NCBI RefSeq assembly: GCF_000718005.1
Contig: NZ_JODV01000013.1
Reading direction: 5' to 3' (one strand)
DNA: 64,000 nucleotides
Source of the DNA: Actinoalloteichus_B caeruleus
Lineage (GTDB): Bacteria; Actinomycetota; Actinomycetes; Mycobacteriales; Pseudonocardiaceae
The notes below the pieces were generated by a model, which had not been told where the DNA came from, made no database searches, and worked only from the letters and a program-made list of their open reading frames with translations. This document shows, piece by piece, positions 48,309 through 57,198 of the stretch. The first letter of the stretch is position 1; each line of letters starts with the position of its first letter. The position numbers and the translations under genes were made by a program.

Positions 48309-49414
48309 TCGAGTTCCAGTCGGTCACCAAGGCGTTCGACGACGGGACCGTCGCCGTGAACGACCTGGACCTGACGGTGGAGGCGGGCACGATCACGGTC
48401 TTCGTCGGACCGTCCGGTTGTGGCAAGACGACGTCCCTGCGCATGGTCAACCGCATGGTGGAGCCCACCTCGGGGCGAGTCCTGGTCGACGGTCGTGACG
48501 TCCGGTCGGCGGACCCGGCGTCGCTCCGCAGGGGGATCGGGTACGTCATCCAACACGCGGGACTGTTCCCGCACCGCACGGTGCTGGACAACGTCGCCAC
48601 CGTGCCCCTGCTGGCCGGGTGGACCCGGAGGCGGGCACGGTCCAGGGCGGCCGAGCTGTTGGAGGTGGTCGGTCTTCCCGAGGAGGTGGGACGCCGCTAC
48701 CCGGCGCAGCTCTCCGGAGGCCAGCAGCAGCGGGTGGGAGTCGCCAGGGCGTTGGCCGCGGACCCTCCAGTGCTGTTGATGGACGAGCCGTTCAGCGCGG
48801 TGGACCCCGTGGTGCGCGAAGGCCTCCAGGACGAGCTGCTGCGGTTGCAGAGCGAACTGGACAAGACCGTCCTGTTCGTCACCCACGACATCGACGAGGC
48901 CGTGCGGGTGGGTGAGCGGGTGGCGGTGTTCGCCACGGGCGGCGTGCTCGCCCAGTACTCCGAACCACCGGAGCTGTTGGCGCGGCCGGCGAACGACTTC
49001 GTCGCCGACTTCGTCGGTCGGGACCGGGGGTACCGGGGGCTGTCGTTCGTCGCGGGCGCCGCGTTGCGGCCCGACGAGGTGGAGACCGTCACGGTCGGAG
49101 CGCCGGGCGTGGTGTCCGGTGACGAGTGGCTGTTGGCCCTCGACGAGGACCGGCGTCCCCGGGGCTGGTTGCGGCCGAGGGCCACCGTGGCGGGTCCGCT
49201 CAGCGAACAGGAGCTGGAGCCGGGCGGCTCACTGCACACCCTCGGCCTGCCGCTGCGCGGTGCCCTCGACGCCGCGTTGTCCTCGCCCTCGGGGCGGGGA
49301 GTCGTCGTGGACCGCGACGGTCGAGCCGTGGGTGTGGTCACGGCGCACCAGGTGCTCGAACTGCTGTCCACCGAGCGGGCCGCCGCCGACTCCGAGCCGG
49401 AGGGCGGACGGTGA
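48305..49414 (+). CDS. Glycine betaine/choline-type ABC transporter, ATPase
   Basis: A 369-residue OpuCA/ProV-type ATPase. Walker A is GPSGCGKTT at residues 35-43; the Q-loop (YVIQHAGLFPH), signature LSGGQQQRVGVARAL, Walker B LLMDEPF and the H-loop VTHD are all intact. The C-terminal 120 residues hold a weak CBS-like element (ALDAALSSPSGRGVVVDRDGRAVGVVTAHQVLELL), used in the family to sense ionic strength. TTG 48305 is chosen because it gives the usual MIEFxxVTKxF start and follows a GGGGGG stretch; GTG 48281 is an in-frame alternative. Confidence 0.9.
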   Translation: MIEFQSVTKAFDDGTVAVNDLDLTVEAGTITVFVGPSGCGKTTSLRMVNRMVEPTSGRVLVDGRDVRSADPASLRRGIGYVIQHAGLFPHRTVLDNVATVPLLAGWTRRRARSRAAELLEVVGLPEEVGRRYPAQLSGGQQQRVGVARALAADPPVLLMDEPFSAVDPVVREGLQDELLRLQSELDKTVLFVTHDIDEAVRVGERVAVFATGGVLAQYSEPPELLARPANDFVADFVGRDRGYRGLSFVAGAALRPDEVETVTVGAPGVVSGDEWLLALDEDRRPRGWLRPRATVAGPLSEQELEPGGSLHTLGLPLRGALDAALSSPSGRGVVVDRDGRAVGVVTAHQVLELLSTERAAADSEPEGGR

Positions 49415-50085
49415 CCCTGGACGAGCTGGGTCGCTACCTCGGCAGCCCGAGCAACCGCGAGCAGCTCGCCGAGCAGTTCGGCCAGCACGTCTACCTGTCG
49501 CTGGTCCCGCTGCTGCTCGGGCTGCTGGTGGCCGTTCCGCTCGGGTGGGGAGCGCAGCGGCTCCCCTCGGTCCGCGCGGTGGTCTTCGGCGGGGCGAGCG
49601 TCCTCTACACCGTGCCGTCGCTGGCCCTGTTCGTGGTGATCCCCGGCATCATCGGGACGAGGACCCTGGACAGCATCAACGTGGTGGTGGCGCTCACCCT
49701 GTACACGGCCGCCCTGCTGGTCCGGTCCGTGGTGGGAGCGCTGGACGCGGTGCCCGGCCCGGTGACCGCCGCCGCCACCGCGATGGGGTACCGCCCGTTG
49801 CGGCGGTTCCTCACCGTCGAGCTGCCCCTGGCCGTGCCCGTGCTCACGGCCGGGGTCCGGGTGGCGTCGGTCAGCAACATCAGCCTGGTCAGCGTTGGCG
49901 CGCTCATCGGAACGGGTGGCTTGGGTGTGCTGTTCACCGAGGGCTTCCGCACGCGGTACCTCGCGCCGATCCTGGTCGGGATCGTGCTGACCCTCCTCCT
50001 GGCCCTGGTGGTCGACCGGGCGCTGGTCCTGGCGCGGAACCGCCTGACCCCCTGGACGAGGTCGACCCCGGGAGGCGCCCGGTGA
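49411..50085 (+). CDS. Glycine betaine/choline-type ABC transporter, permease 1
   Basis: A 224-residue OpuCB-type permease with about five to six helices. The ABC-permease EAA-type loop reads DAVPGPVTAAATAMGYRPLRRFLTVELPLAVPVLTAGVR, and SLVSVGALIGTGGLG is characteristic of the osmoprotectant family. GTG 49411 overlaps the ATPase stop (GTGA), so it is translationally coupled. It forms the membrane channel with the second permease. Confidence 0.92.
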   Translation: MTLDELGRYLGSPSNREQLAEQFGQHVYLSLVPLLLGLLVAVPLGWGAQRLPSVRAVVFGGASVLYTVPSLALFVVIPGIIGTRTLDSINVVVALTLYTAALLVRSVVGALDAVPGPVTAAATAMGYRPLRRFLTVELPLAVPVLTAGVRVASVSNISLVSVGALIGTGGLGVLFTEGFRTRYLAPILVGIVLTLLLALVVDRALVLARNRLTPWTRSTPGGAR

Positions 50086-50864
50086 TCCCGCAGCTCATCG
50101 AGTGGTTGACCGACCCGGCGCACTGGCGCGGCCCGGACGGCATTCCCAAACGACTCCTGGAGCACCTCTACTACTGCCTGGTCGCCGCCGGGTTCGCCAC
50201 GCTCGTCGCCCTGCCCGTCGGCCTCTTCATCGGGCACACCGGGCGGGGCGGGACGCTCCTGGTCGGCGCGGGCAACGCGTTGCGCGCACTGCCGACGCTC
50301 GGCCTGGTCACCTTCCTCTACCTGGTCGTCGGGGGCACCCAGACCGCGACGCTCATCGGGCTCGTGGTGCTCGCGGTGCCGCCGATCCTCGCCGGCGCCT
50401 ACTCGGGTGTGCAACAGGTGGACCGACGGGTGGTGGACGCGGCCGTCGGTGTGGGGATGACCCGCTGGCAACGGCTCTGGCAGGTGGAGGTGCCCAACGC
50501 GATGCCGCTGATCCTCGGCGGCATCCGCAACGCCGTGTTGCAGGTGGTGGCGACCGCAGCCGTCGCCGCGTACGTGGGTCTGGGCGGGCTCGGGCGGTAC
50601 GTGCTCGACGGGATCCGCGCCGTGGACTACCCGAAGGTGCTCGCCGGCGCGCTGCTGGTCGCCCTGTTGGCGATCCTGCTGGACGTGGTGCTCTCCGGGG
50701 TGCAGTGGCTCGTGGTGCCAGCCGGGTTGCGAACGGCTGGTGTGGGGGATGTAGGACGACGCCGGCCGAGACGGCCGGCACGACGGGAGGTTCGTGGTGA
50801 GACGACGGACACTGGTGGTGGCCGTGTCGACGGCGGCGCTGGCCACGGCCTGCGGAAGCGGTGA
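50082..50864 (+). CDS. Glycine betaine/choline-type ABC transporter, permease 2
   Basis: A 260-residue OpuCD-type permease. The helices end near residue 215 (LAILLDVVLSGVQWLVVP); the coupling loop is QQVDRRVVDAAVGVGMTRWQRLWQVEVPNAMPLILGGIRNA and is followed by AAYVGLGGLGRYVLDG. A 45-residue basic, Gly/Arg-rich tail follows, and its last 68 bases overlap the binding-protein gene in another frame. GTG 50082 overlaps the previous stop by 4 bases. Confidence 0.9.
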   Translation: MIPQLIEWLTDPAHWRGPDGIPKRLLEHLYYCLVAAGFATLVALPVGLFIGHTGRGGTLLVGAGNALRALPTLGLVTFLYLVVGGTQTATLIGLVVLAVPPILAGAYSGVQQVDRRVVDAAVGVGMTRWQRLWQVEVPNAMPLILGGIRNAVLQVVATAAVAAYVGLGGLGRYVLDGIRAVDYPKVLAGALLVALLAILLDVVLSGVQWLVVPAGLRTAGVGDVGRRRPRRPARREVRGETTDTGGGRVDGGAGHGLRKR

Positions 50865-51702
50865 TCCGCTTTCGGAGGACACCGGGCCGGGCAACGATGG
50901 CGGGGGGTCGACGACCATCACGGTCGGGTCGGCGGACTTCGCCGAGAACCAGATCCTGATGGAGATCTATGCCGAGGTCCTGCGGGGAACCGGGGCGGAG
51001 ATCAACACCGAGCCCGGCGTCGGCAGCCGGGAGTTCCTGGTCGGTGGTCTGGAGGACGGCTCGTTGACGGTGGTCCCCGAGTACACGGGGAACCTGTTGT
51101 ACTACGTGGACACCGATGCCGGCGAGACGACACCGGACGACGTGTACGGGGCGCTCGCCGAGCGGCTGCCCGAGGGGCTCGCGGTGCTGGACCAGGCCGA
51201 GGCCCAGAACTCGGACGTGCTCACCGTCACGGAGGGCACGGCGGGTCGGTACGGCCTGGAGACGCTGGACGACCTCGGCGAGGTCTGCGGTGAGCTGGTG
51301 CTCGGCGCGGCGGGCGAGTGGCGGGACCGCTGGGCGTCGCGCATCCAGGAGCTCTACGGGTGCGAGTTCGCCGAGATCCGCACGACCGATGCGGGCGGTC
51401 CGATCACGATCGACAACCTGGACGACGGGACGGTGGACGTCGCGAACCTGTTCACCACCATGCCCGCCATCCAGGAGCACGGTTTCGTGGAGCTGGAGGA
51501 CACCCGGCAGATGTACCCGGCGCAGAACGTCGTCCCCCTGGTGCGGGACGGGGATCTCAGCGCCGAGCAGCGGGACGCGCTGAACGAGGTGAGCGCGCGC
51601 ATCAGCACCGACGACCTGACCGAGTTGGCCCGTCGGGTCGAGGTGGACCGGGAGAACTACGTCGACGTGGCACGGGACTTCGTCGAGCGGGTCCTCGGCT
51701 GA
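50797..51702 (+). CDS. Osmoprotectant ABC transporter substrate-binding lipoprotein
   Basis: A 301-residue OpuCC/OsmX-type binding protein. The lipobox is LATAC with Cys19, followed by an acidic linker. The mature domain shows ITVGSADFAENQILMEIYAEVL, the usual start of the glycine betaine/choline-binding family, then VPEYTGNLLYYV and NLFTTMPAIQEHGFVELED. GTG 50797 has GGGAGG 6 bases upstream; GTG 50794 is only 3 bases from it. The start lies inside the permease 2 gene. It captures the solute outside the membrane. Confidence 0.92.
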   Translation: MRRRTLVVAVSTAALATACGSGDPLSEDTGPGNDGGGSTTITVGSADFAENQILMEIYAEVLRGTGAEINTEPGVGSREFLVGGLEDGSLTVVPEYTGNLLYYVDTDAGETTPDDVYGALAERLPEGLAVLDQAEAQNSDVLTVTEGTAGRYGLETLDDLGEVCGELVLGAAGEWRDRWASRIQELYGCEFAEIRTTDAGGPITIDNLDDGTVDVANLFTTMPAIQEHGFVELEDTRQMYPAQNVVPLVRDGDLSAEQRDALNEVSARISTDDLTELARRVEVDRENYVDVARDFVERVLG

Positions 51703-51726
51703 GCGCCGCCAGGGTGCGGTCCCACG

Positions 51727-51764
51727 CCGGTGGGGCGTGACCGGGACTGGTCACGCCCCACCGG
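51727..51764. terminator. Terminator between the ABC operon and the secreted-protein genes
   Basis: A perfect 16-base-pair stem (51727-51742 with 51749-51764), 6-base loop, extended by one further pair. It serves both convergent transcripts. Confidence 0.85.
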
Positions 51765-51852
51765 CCTCGGGAGGAGGCGGTCCCCGGTGTCCCGGGGCGG
51801 CGGATCGGCGCGGGTGATCCGCCTGGAGCACCGAGGTGACGTGGCTGTCAGG

Positions 51853-52659
51853 TCATCCGGTCACCGGGTGGTGCCCGGGTACCGGAGTGGGTCGGGGCGC
51901 GTGGCCGCCGCCGGGACCGGGGTCGCCCGGCTCCGCGTCGCCGGGCTGATTGTCCTTGTTTCCGGGGCCACCGGGGTCGGGGGACTCGCCGGGCCGCTCA
52001 TCGGGGTCCTCCTCGCCCGGAGGGGCGGGAGCCTGGCCCCCCTCATCCGGTCCTTCCGGTCCGGTACCGCCGTCGCCGGCGTCGCCGCAGGTGGCGGATG
52101 CGATGTCGATGGTCTGGAGGCCGACCACCCGGATGGACAGCGCCGTGACGGTCAGGGTCCCGTCCTCGTTCTCCACCTGCTTGTTCAGCAGCACCTCCGC
52201 GATCCCGGGCACCTGGACCCCGGTGTTCGGGCCGACACCGGCCTCCAGCGCGACACCGCCCAGGGAGGCGCCGACGACGGTGGAGGTGCCCTGACCGTTC
52301 TCGCATTCGGCGGTGATGACGTCGGCGTTGAGGTCGGCGAGGCCGAGGTCGAGCAGGGACACCTCACCCAACCCCACCCTCAGGTCGGTGACGCTGGCCC
52401 TGGCGTGCCCCTCGCCGGCGGCCGCGTTCAACGCCCCGACGCGCACCAGGTCCAACGGGACGCCGACCTCGGCGACCGACCTCTCCTGGTAGCCGGCCGC
52501 GCTGTCGAGGTGGGGCAGGGGCTCCACCGTGAGCAGGCCGCGAGCGGACAGGGCGAAGGCCGAACTCGGGGCCTGGTCGGCCTGGGCGGCTGGCGTGAGG
52601 ACCAGGCCGGCGCTCACCGTCGCGGCGAGGACCCCGAGGGTGGCTGTTCTGCTGGGCAC
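51853..52659 (-). CDS. Secreted choice-of-anchor P-like protein
   Basis: A 268-residue exported protein. The signal peptide (RTATLGVLAATVSAGLVLTPAAQA) is followed by a beta-rich domain, SAFALSARGLLTVEPLPHLDSAAG..., with GEGHARASVTDLRVGLGEVSLLDLGLADLNADVITAECENG, resembling the actinobacterial choice-of-anchor P family. The last 85 residues are Pro/Gly/Glu-rich and lack a membrane anchor. Two Cys (in AECENG and ATCGD) may form a disulfide. AAAGGA lies 9 bases before GTG 52659. It follows the L,D-transpeptidase gene after 71 bases. Confidence 0.72.
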   Translation of the reverse strand: MPSRTATLGVLAATVSAGLVLTPAAQADQAPSSAFALSARGLLTVEPLPHLDSAAGYQERSVAEVGVPLDLVRVGALNAAAGEGHARASVTDLRVGLGEVSLLDLGLADLNADVITAECENGQGTSTVVGASLGGVALEAGVGPNTGVQVPGIAEVLLNKQVENEDGTLTVTALSIRVVGLQTIDIASATCGDAGDGGTGPEGPDEGGQAPAPPGEEDPDERPGESPDPGGPGNKDNQPGDAEPGDPGPGGGHAPRPTPVPGHHPVTG

Positions 52660-52730
52660 GGTTGGCGTTCCTTTCTGGGGCCTCCGACGTCGCCGGAGGA
52701 TGGGACGGGATCGGTGCGGGGAGTGCGGGC

Positions 52731-53600
52731 TCAACGGACCAGGACGACCGTGCCCAGTGGCAGGGTGATCAGCAGGTCGAGGGCGTCGTCGGGAACCCGG
52801 ACGCAACCGTCGCTGGTCTCGGTTCCGAAGGGTGTCTCGTCAGGCCAGCCGTGGATGGCGACGGTGCCGGGGCCGCCCGCGTAGGTCTGGTGGGTGTCGG
52901 AGTGGGCGCCCAACGGCAGCGTGTAGGGGCTGAAGTCGGTGACGGTCTCCTGGATGGAGGCCATCACGAAGGTGCGGCCGGTCGGAGTCGGGGCTTCGGC
53001 GCTGCCGACACCGACGGTCCACCGGCCGATCTCCTCCCCTTCCCGGGTGACGGTGAGGGCGAAGTCCGCGAGGTCGACCGTGACGAGGAAGTCGTTGCCC
53101 GCCTCCTCGAGGTCGTCGTCGGCGTGGAGCCAGCCCGTGGAGCCGTTCGGCCGGGAGGGCAGCAGGACCTGGAGCCAGTCGCCGGCGCGGTCGACGACGG
53201 GCAGCCAGGTCGGCGAACCGAGCTGGCGCTCGGGGAGGCGCGCGACGGGCGCGCCACCTGGTTCCCCGTACACCGGCACCTCGGCGTGGGCTCGGACGAC
53301 GGTGCCGGTGCCGGGGTCGTCCGGAGCGGGGTCGACGGGGGCGTCGGGGACGTCGCCGAAGGTGCTGGCCTCCGGCAGCCCGGCCAGTTCGGTGTCCGTC
53401 ACCGCGACGGGACGCACGTCCCCCGGAGCGGGGCTGGGCGGGGCGGTCGTGGATTCCGAGGCGGCGCAGCCGGCCAGCACCGCGACCAGGCAGGTGAGCA
53501 GGACGGCGAGGACGGGCCGGGGAGGACCGGGGTGCGGGACGGCCGGACCGCCGGGGGCGGGCACGAGCCGGTTGGGCACGGAAGTCCAGGGCAGCGGCAT
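52731..53600 (-). CDS. L,D-transpeptidase lipoprotein (YkuD family)
   Basis: A 289-residue lipoprotein. The lipobox LVAVLAGC gives Cys45; a Pro-rich linker and an SH3-like segment (about residues 100-165, VVRAHAEVPVYGEP..WLPVVDRAGDWLQVLLP) precede a YkuD domain with IHGWPDETPFG and the catalytic SDGCVRV (Cys266). L,D-transpeptidases form 3-3 crosslinks in peptidoglycan or attach proteins to it. The usual SHGC is SDGC here, a known variation. AAAGGA lies 8 bases before ATG 53600. Confidence 0.88.
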   Translation of the reverse strand: MPLPWTSVPNRLVPAPGGPAVPHPGPPRPVLAVLLTCLVAVLAGCAASESTTAPPSPAPGDVRPVAVTDTELAGLPEASTFGDVPDAPVDPAPDDPGTGTVVRAHAEVPVYGEPGGAPVARLPERQLGSPTWLPVVDRAGDWLQVLLPSRPNGSTGWLHADDDLEEAGNDFLVTVDLADFALTVTREGEEIGRWTVGVGSAEAPTPTGRTFVMASIQETVTDFSPYTLPLGAHSDTHQTYAGGPGTVAIHGWPDETPFGTETSDGCVRVPDDALDLLITLPLGTVVLVR

Positions 53601-54459
53601 CTCGGGGTTCCTTTCCCGCTGGTGGCAGCGGTGGAGGCGGAGGGGACGGGGAAGCGGTCCCACCGGTCGGAACTGGGTGTCGCGCGGAGGGCCGGCGCAC
53701 CGAGAGGTGCGCGGCGGTGCGCTCGGCGCGTGGGGCGGCCCGTGCGGGAGCGGCTCGTCGTGCCGGGGTGCCCGAGGTGGGCTGGGCACGCGCGGTGCGT
53801 GGTGGCTACCGGCCACCGGTCCGGTGTCCCTCCGGAGGGGCGCGGTGCCGAGGCGCCCCGCCACACCGCCGCTGGATGTCGGGGGTGCCGGGGTGTTCGT
53901 GGGGGTGCGGCGTCGTCGGAGGATCGCGCGGTGTACCCGGCGGGCCCGCTGATCGGCGGGCGCCCGTCCTGGGTGTCGCGGTCCTCGGGTGAGGTGTCGC
54001 GCGGTTGTCCTCACCGACGACGTGGTGACCCCTCCGCCGCTGTCCCGAACGAGCGGGGCGTCGGCGAGGAGCATCGCGGGCGGCCGACGATCAGGCAAGA
54101 CCGGAGGCCCGGCGCCACCGGGTTCCCCACCAGGGCATACCGCGCGTTCCCGCTGGTAGATCGACCGCCAGCTTTTCACTCTATGGGGTGAGGTTCTGGG
54201 TGCTGTGTCGCCTCGGAGGGACGGTGTGGCGCAGCGTTCCCGGACGCGACGTGTCCGATTGTCGAACTCCTGCTCGAAAGCGTGGGTTACCGACCAACCT
54301 GTTCGAGTGGGAGCCGTCACCGTCCGCTCGCGGGTACCCGTCCGGGGAGCCGGTCATGATGATCCGCTGGACACCTCGGCGGGCCAGGGGCGGAGGACGC
54401 CCCTCCCGCGCAAGCGCGAGCACGCGACCGGCGCGGTCCCTCGTCAGTGGGACCCGTCC
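53601..54459. other. 859-base stretch without a convincing gene
   Basis: It lies between the L,D-transpeptidase start and the IclR regulator stop. Short frames have no ribosome site and an Arg/Pro/Gly composition. An AT-richer patch near 54150-54330 may hold promoters, but none could be assigned. Confidence 0.45.
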
Positions 54460-55263
54460 TCACCGGGTACGAGTCCGACCCCGCCCGGGACCGCCGATCC
54501 GCGCGGTCAGCTCCCCGGCGGTGCGGGTCACCGGTTCCGCGAGGTCCGGCCACTCCCGGCCACACTCCTCGACCCCCTCGCACACGTGCCGGAACGTCAG
54601 GCTCACCGCCGCCACCGCCCGGCCGGCGTGGTCGAGCACCGGGGCCCCGACCGACGCCCAGGACTCCGTGACGCAGCCGTCCTCCACCGCCCACCCCCGG
54701 CGGACCTGCCGGGCCAGCAGAGCGCGGAGCTCGGGCAGGGTTCGCGGCCCCCTCCCGGTACGGCGCACGAAGCTGGCGGCCCGGGGGAACAGGGCCCGGA
54801 CCTGAGCCGAGGGCAGCCCACCCAGGATCGCCCGGCCGGACGCCGGCAACGTGGCCGGCAACCGCACCTCCTCCCGCGTCACCAGGGTCTGCGGTGTCGG
54901 CGGCTGGGCCTTCACCAGGTAGACGACCTCCGCGCCGTGCGGGACGACGAGCTGCGCCGGATGCCCGGTGGCCGCCGCCAACCCGGTCAACAACGGACGG
55001 CCGAGCCGTTCCAGGCTGCGCGACGCGGAGTGCGCCGACCCCAGATCGGCCGCCGCCCACCCGAGCCCGTACCGGTGCTCCTCCGGGTAGTGCACCACGA
55101 ACCCGGCGGCGACGAGCTCGCCCAACAGGTGGTAGGTCGACGAGCGGGGCAGGCCGACCTCCCTGGCGAGGTGAGCGGCCGAAACCGGCGAGGGCCGGCT
55201 CCCCAGGGCCCGCAGCAGGGCGAGGCCCCGCCGCAGGGCCGGAACATCGCTGCTGTCCCCCAC
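54460..55263 (-). CDS. IclR-family regulator of the hut cluster
   Basis: A 267-residue transcription factor. The winged helix (residues 5-75, ALRRGLALLRALGSRPSPVSAAHLAREVGLPRSSTYHLLGELVAAGFV) is followed by the IclR ligand-binding domain (LERLGRPLLTGLAAATGHPAQLVV, TLPASGRAILGGLPSAQV, GWAVEDGCVTESWASVGAPVLDHAGRAVAAVSL). It is divergent from hutH, and a perfect palindrome lies between them, so it probably represses histidine catabolism until an inducer such as urocanate appears. GTG 55263 has GGGAGG 5 bases upstream. Confidence 0.9.
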   Translation of the reverse strand: MGDSSDVPALRRGLALLRALGSRPSPVSAAHLAREVGLPRSSTYHLLGELVAAGFVVHYPEEHRYGLGWAAADLGSAHSASRSLERLGRPLLTGLAAATGHPAQLVVPHGAEVVYLVKAQPPTPQTLVTREEVRLPATLPASGRAILGGLPSAQVRALFPRAASFVRRTGRGPRTLPELRALLARQVRRGWAVEDGCVTESWASVGAPVLDHAGRAVAAVSLTFRHVCEGVEECGREWPDLAEPVTRTAGELTARIGGPGRGRTRTR

Positions 55264-55387
55264 CCGAGCCTCCCGTCCAGCTCCGCCACCCGGCGGGACC
55301 GCCCCGCCCACCACCGCACCACCCGGCTCGGACAGCCGGACCCGGGACCGGTGCGGGCCCGACCCCTCACGACACCACCTGGTGCGA

Positions 55388-55403
55388 GTCTGGGATACCA
55401 GAC
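55388..55403. promoter_or_regulatory. Candidate operator of the hut IclR regulator
   Basis: GTCTGG, 4 bases, CCAGAC is a perfect inverted repeat in the 195-base space between iclR and hutH, 55 bases before hutH. IclR-family operators are short inverted repeats of this size. Confidence 0.5.
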
Positions 55404-55458
55404 GCCTCCCGGCTGGTGTCCGCTTGGCGCCCCGCCCTCATCGCGCTGTGATGGAGGC

Positions 55459-57048
55459 ATGTCAGCCCACGCGATCGCGGTCGGCCCCGGGCCCCTCACC
55501 GCCGCCGAGGTACTCGCCGTGGCCCGCGCCGGCGCCCCCGTGCGCCTCACCCCCGAAGCGAGGGACCTCGTCGTCGAGTCCAGGGAACGAGTCCGAGGGC
55601 TCGCAGCCGAACCCCGCGCCGTCTACGGCGTGTCCACCGGCTTCGGGGCACTCGCGACCCGCCACATCCCGGCGGACCGACGCGCCGACCTGCAGCGGTC
55701 GCTGGTCCGATCCCACGCCGCCGGCACCGGCCCCGTCGTGGAGACCGAGGTGGTCCGCGCCATGATGGCGCTGCGCCTCCGGACGCTGGCGGCCGGCAGG
55801 AGCGGGGTGCGACCGGCGACCGTCGACGCGTTGGTCGGAATGCTCAACGCGGGCCTCACCCCCGTCGTGCACGAGTACGGGTCGCTGGGGTGCTCCGGAG
55901 ATCTCGCCCCGCTCGCCGCCGTCGCGCTGGCGTTGATGGGGGAAGGGGAGATCACCGACACGGAAGGGCGCCGACGCCCCGCCGCCGAAGCCCTCCCCGC
56001 CGCGGGGCTCCGGCCCGTCGAACTCGCGGAGAAGGAAGGGCTCGCCCTGACCAACGGCACCGACGGCATGCTGGGCATGCTGGTGCTCGCCGTCGCGGAC
56101 CTGCGTCGACTGCTCGACATCGCGGACGTGACCGCCGCCATGACCGTCGAAGCCCTCCTGGGCACCGACCGCGTGTTCGCCGACGACCTCCAGCGGCTCC
56201 GCCCCCACCCCGGGCAGGCGGTGGCCGCGGCCAGGATGACCGCGCTGCTCGCCGGGTCCGAGATCATGGCCAGCCACCGGGGGCCCGAGTGCCCGGTGGT
56301 GCAGGACGCCTACTCGCTCCGCTGCGCGCCACAGGTCCACGGCGCCGCGAGGGACACGCTCGACCACGCCGCTTCCGTCGCCGAACGGGAACTCGCCAGC
56401 GTGATCGACAACCCCGTCGTCCTGCCAGGCGGGCGGGTCGAGTCCAACGGCAACTTCCACGGCGCGCCCCTCGCCTACGTGCTGGACTTCCTGGCCATCC
56501 CGCTCGCCGACGTCGCCAGCATGGCCGAACGGCGCACCGACCGGATGCTCGACGTGCACCGCTCCCACGGACTACCACCGTTCCTCGCCGTCGACGCCGG
56601 CGTGGACTCCGGCCACATGATCGCCCAGTACACCCAGGCCGCCGTCGTCTCCGAGCTGAAACGACTCGCCAGCCCCGCCTCGGTCGACTCCATCCCCAGC
56701 TCCGCGATGCAGGAGGACCACGTCTCCCTCGGCTGGTCGGCGGCGCGCAAGCTCCGACGAGCCGTCGACGGACTGACCTCGGTGCTCGCCGTGGAGCTGG
56801 TCACCGCCGCGCGGGCCCTCGACCTCCGGGCCCCGCTCCGGCCAGCGGCGGCCACGGGAGCCGTCCGCGACCTGCTCCGCGTGACCGTCCCCCCGCCAGG
56901 ACCCGACCGGCACCTCGCACCGGAGATCCACGCCGCCGAGGACCTGGTTCGCGGCGGGCAGGTGCTCGACGCCGTCGCCGAACATCTCCCGGACGGACTG
57001 GCCACCCACCACGACCACCCCCCGGCGGTGGAGCCCCGACCCCGCTGA
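55459..57048 (+). CDS. hutH: Histidine ammonia-lyase
   Basis: A 529-residue enzyme that deaminates L-histidine to urocanate. The cofactor MIO normally forms from Ala-Ser-Gly; here the sequence is GSLGCSGDLAPLA, with Cys145-Ser146-Gly147. The other family features are intact: YGVSTGFGALATRHI, VEKEGLALTNGT-like LAEKEGLALTNGTDGMLG, QDAYSLRCAPQVHGA, FHGAPLAYVLDF and QEDHVSLG. The GGAGG before ATG 55459 is too close for a normal ribosome site; TGTGAT 6 bases upstream may be a -10 element of a leaderless transcript. Confidence 0.96.
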   Translation: MSAHAIAVGPGPLTAAEVLAVARAGAPVRLTPEARDLVVESRERVRGLAAEPRAVYGVSTGFGALATRHIPADRRADLQRSLVRSHAAGTGPVVETEVVRAMMALRLRTLAAGRSGVRPATVDALVGMLNAGLTPVVHEYGSLGCSGDLAPLAAVALALMGEGEITDTEGRRRPAAEALPAAGLRPVELAEKEGLALTNGTDGMLGMLVLAVADLRRLLDIADVTAAMTVEALLGTDRVFADDLQRLRPHPGQAVAAARMTALLAGSEIMASHRGPECPVVQDAYSLRCAPQVHGAARDTLDHAASVAERELASVIDNPVVLPGGRVESNGNFHGAPLAYVLDFLAIPLADVASMAERRTDRMLDVHRSHGLPPFLAVDAGVDSGHMIAQYTQAAVVSELKRLASPASVDSIPSSAMQEDHVSLGWSAARKLRRAVDGLTSVLAVELVTAARALDLRAPLRPAAATGAVRDLLRVTVPPPGPDRHLAPEIHAAEDLVRGGQVLDAVAEHLPDGLATHHDHPPAVEPRPR

Positions 57049-57198
57049 CCGGCGACCAACCGGGACGGGGACGAGCCAGGCCCCGGCCCCACCAGTCCCA
57101 GCACCTCGGAGGCACGAACGCCTCGCGCCTCGCGCCCCCGCCGGACCCGACAGCGCACGAGCGCCCACCCTCGCCACCCCGACAACGTGGAGGTCACC

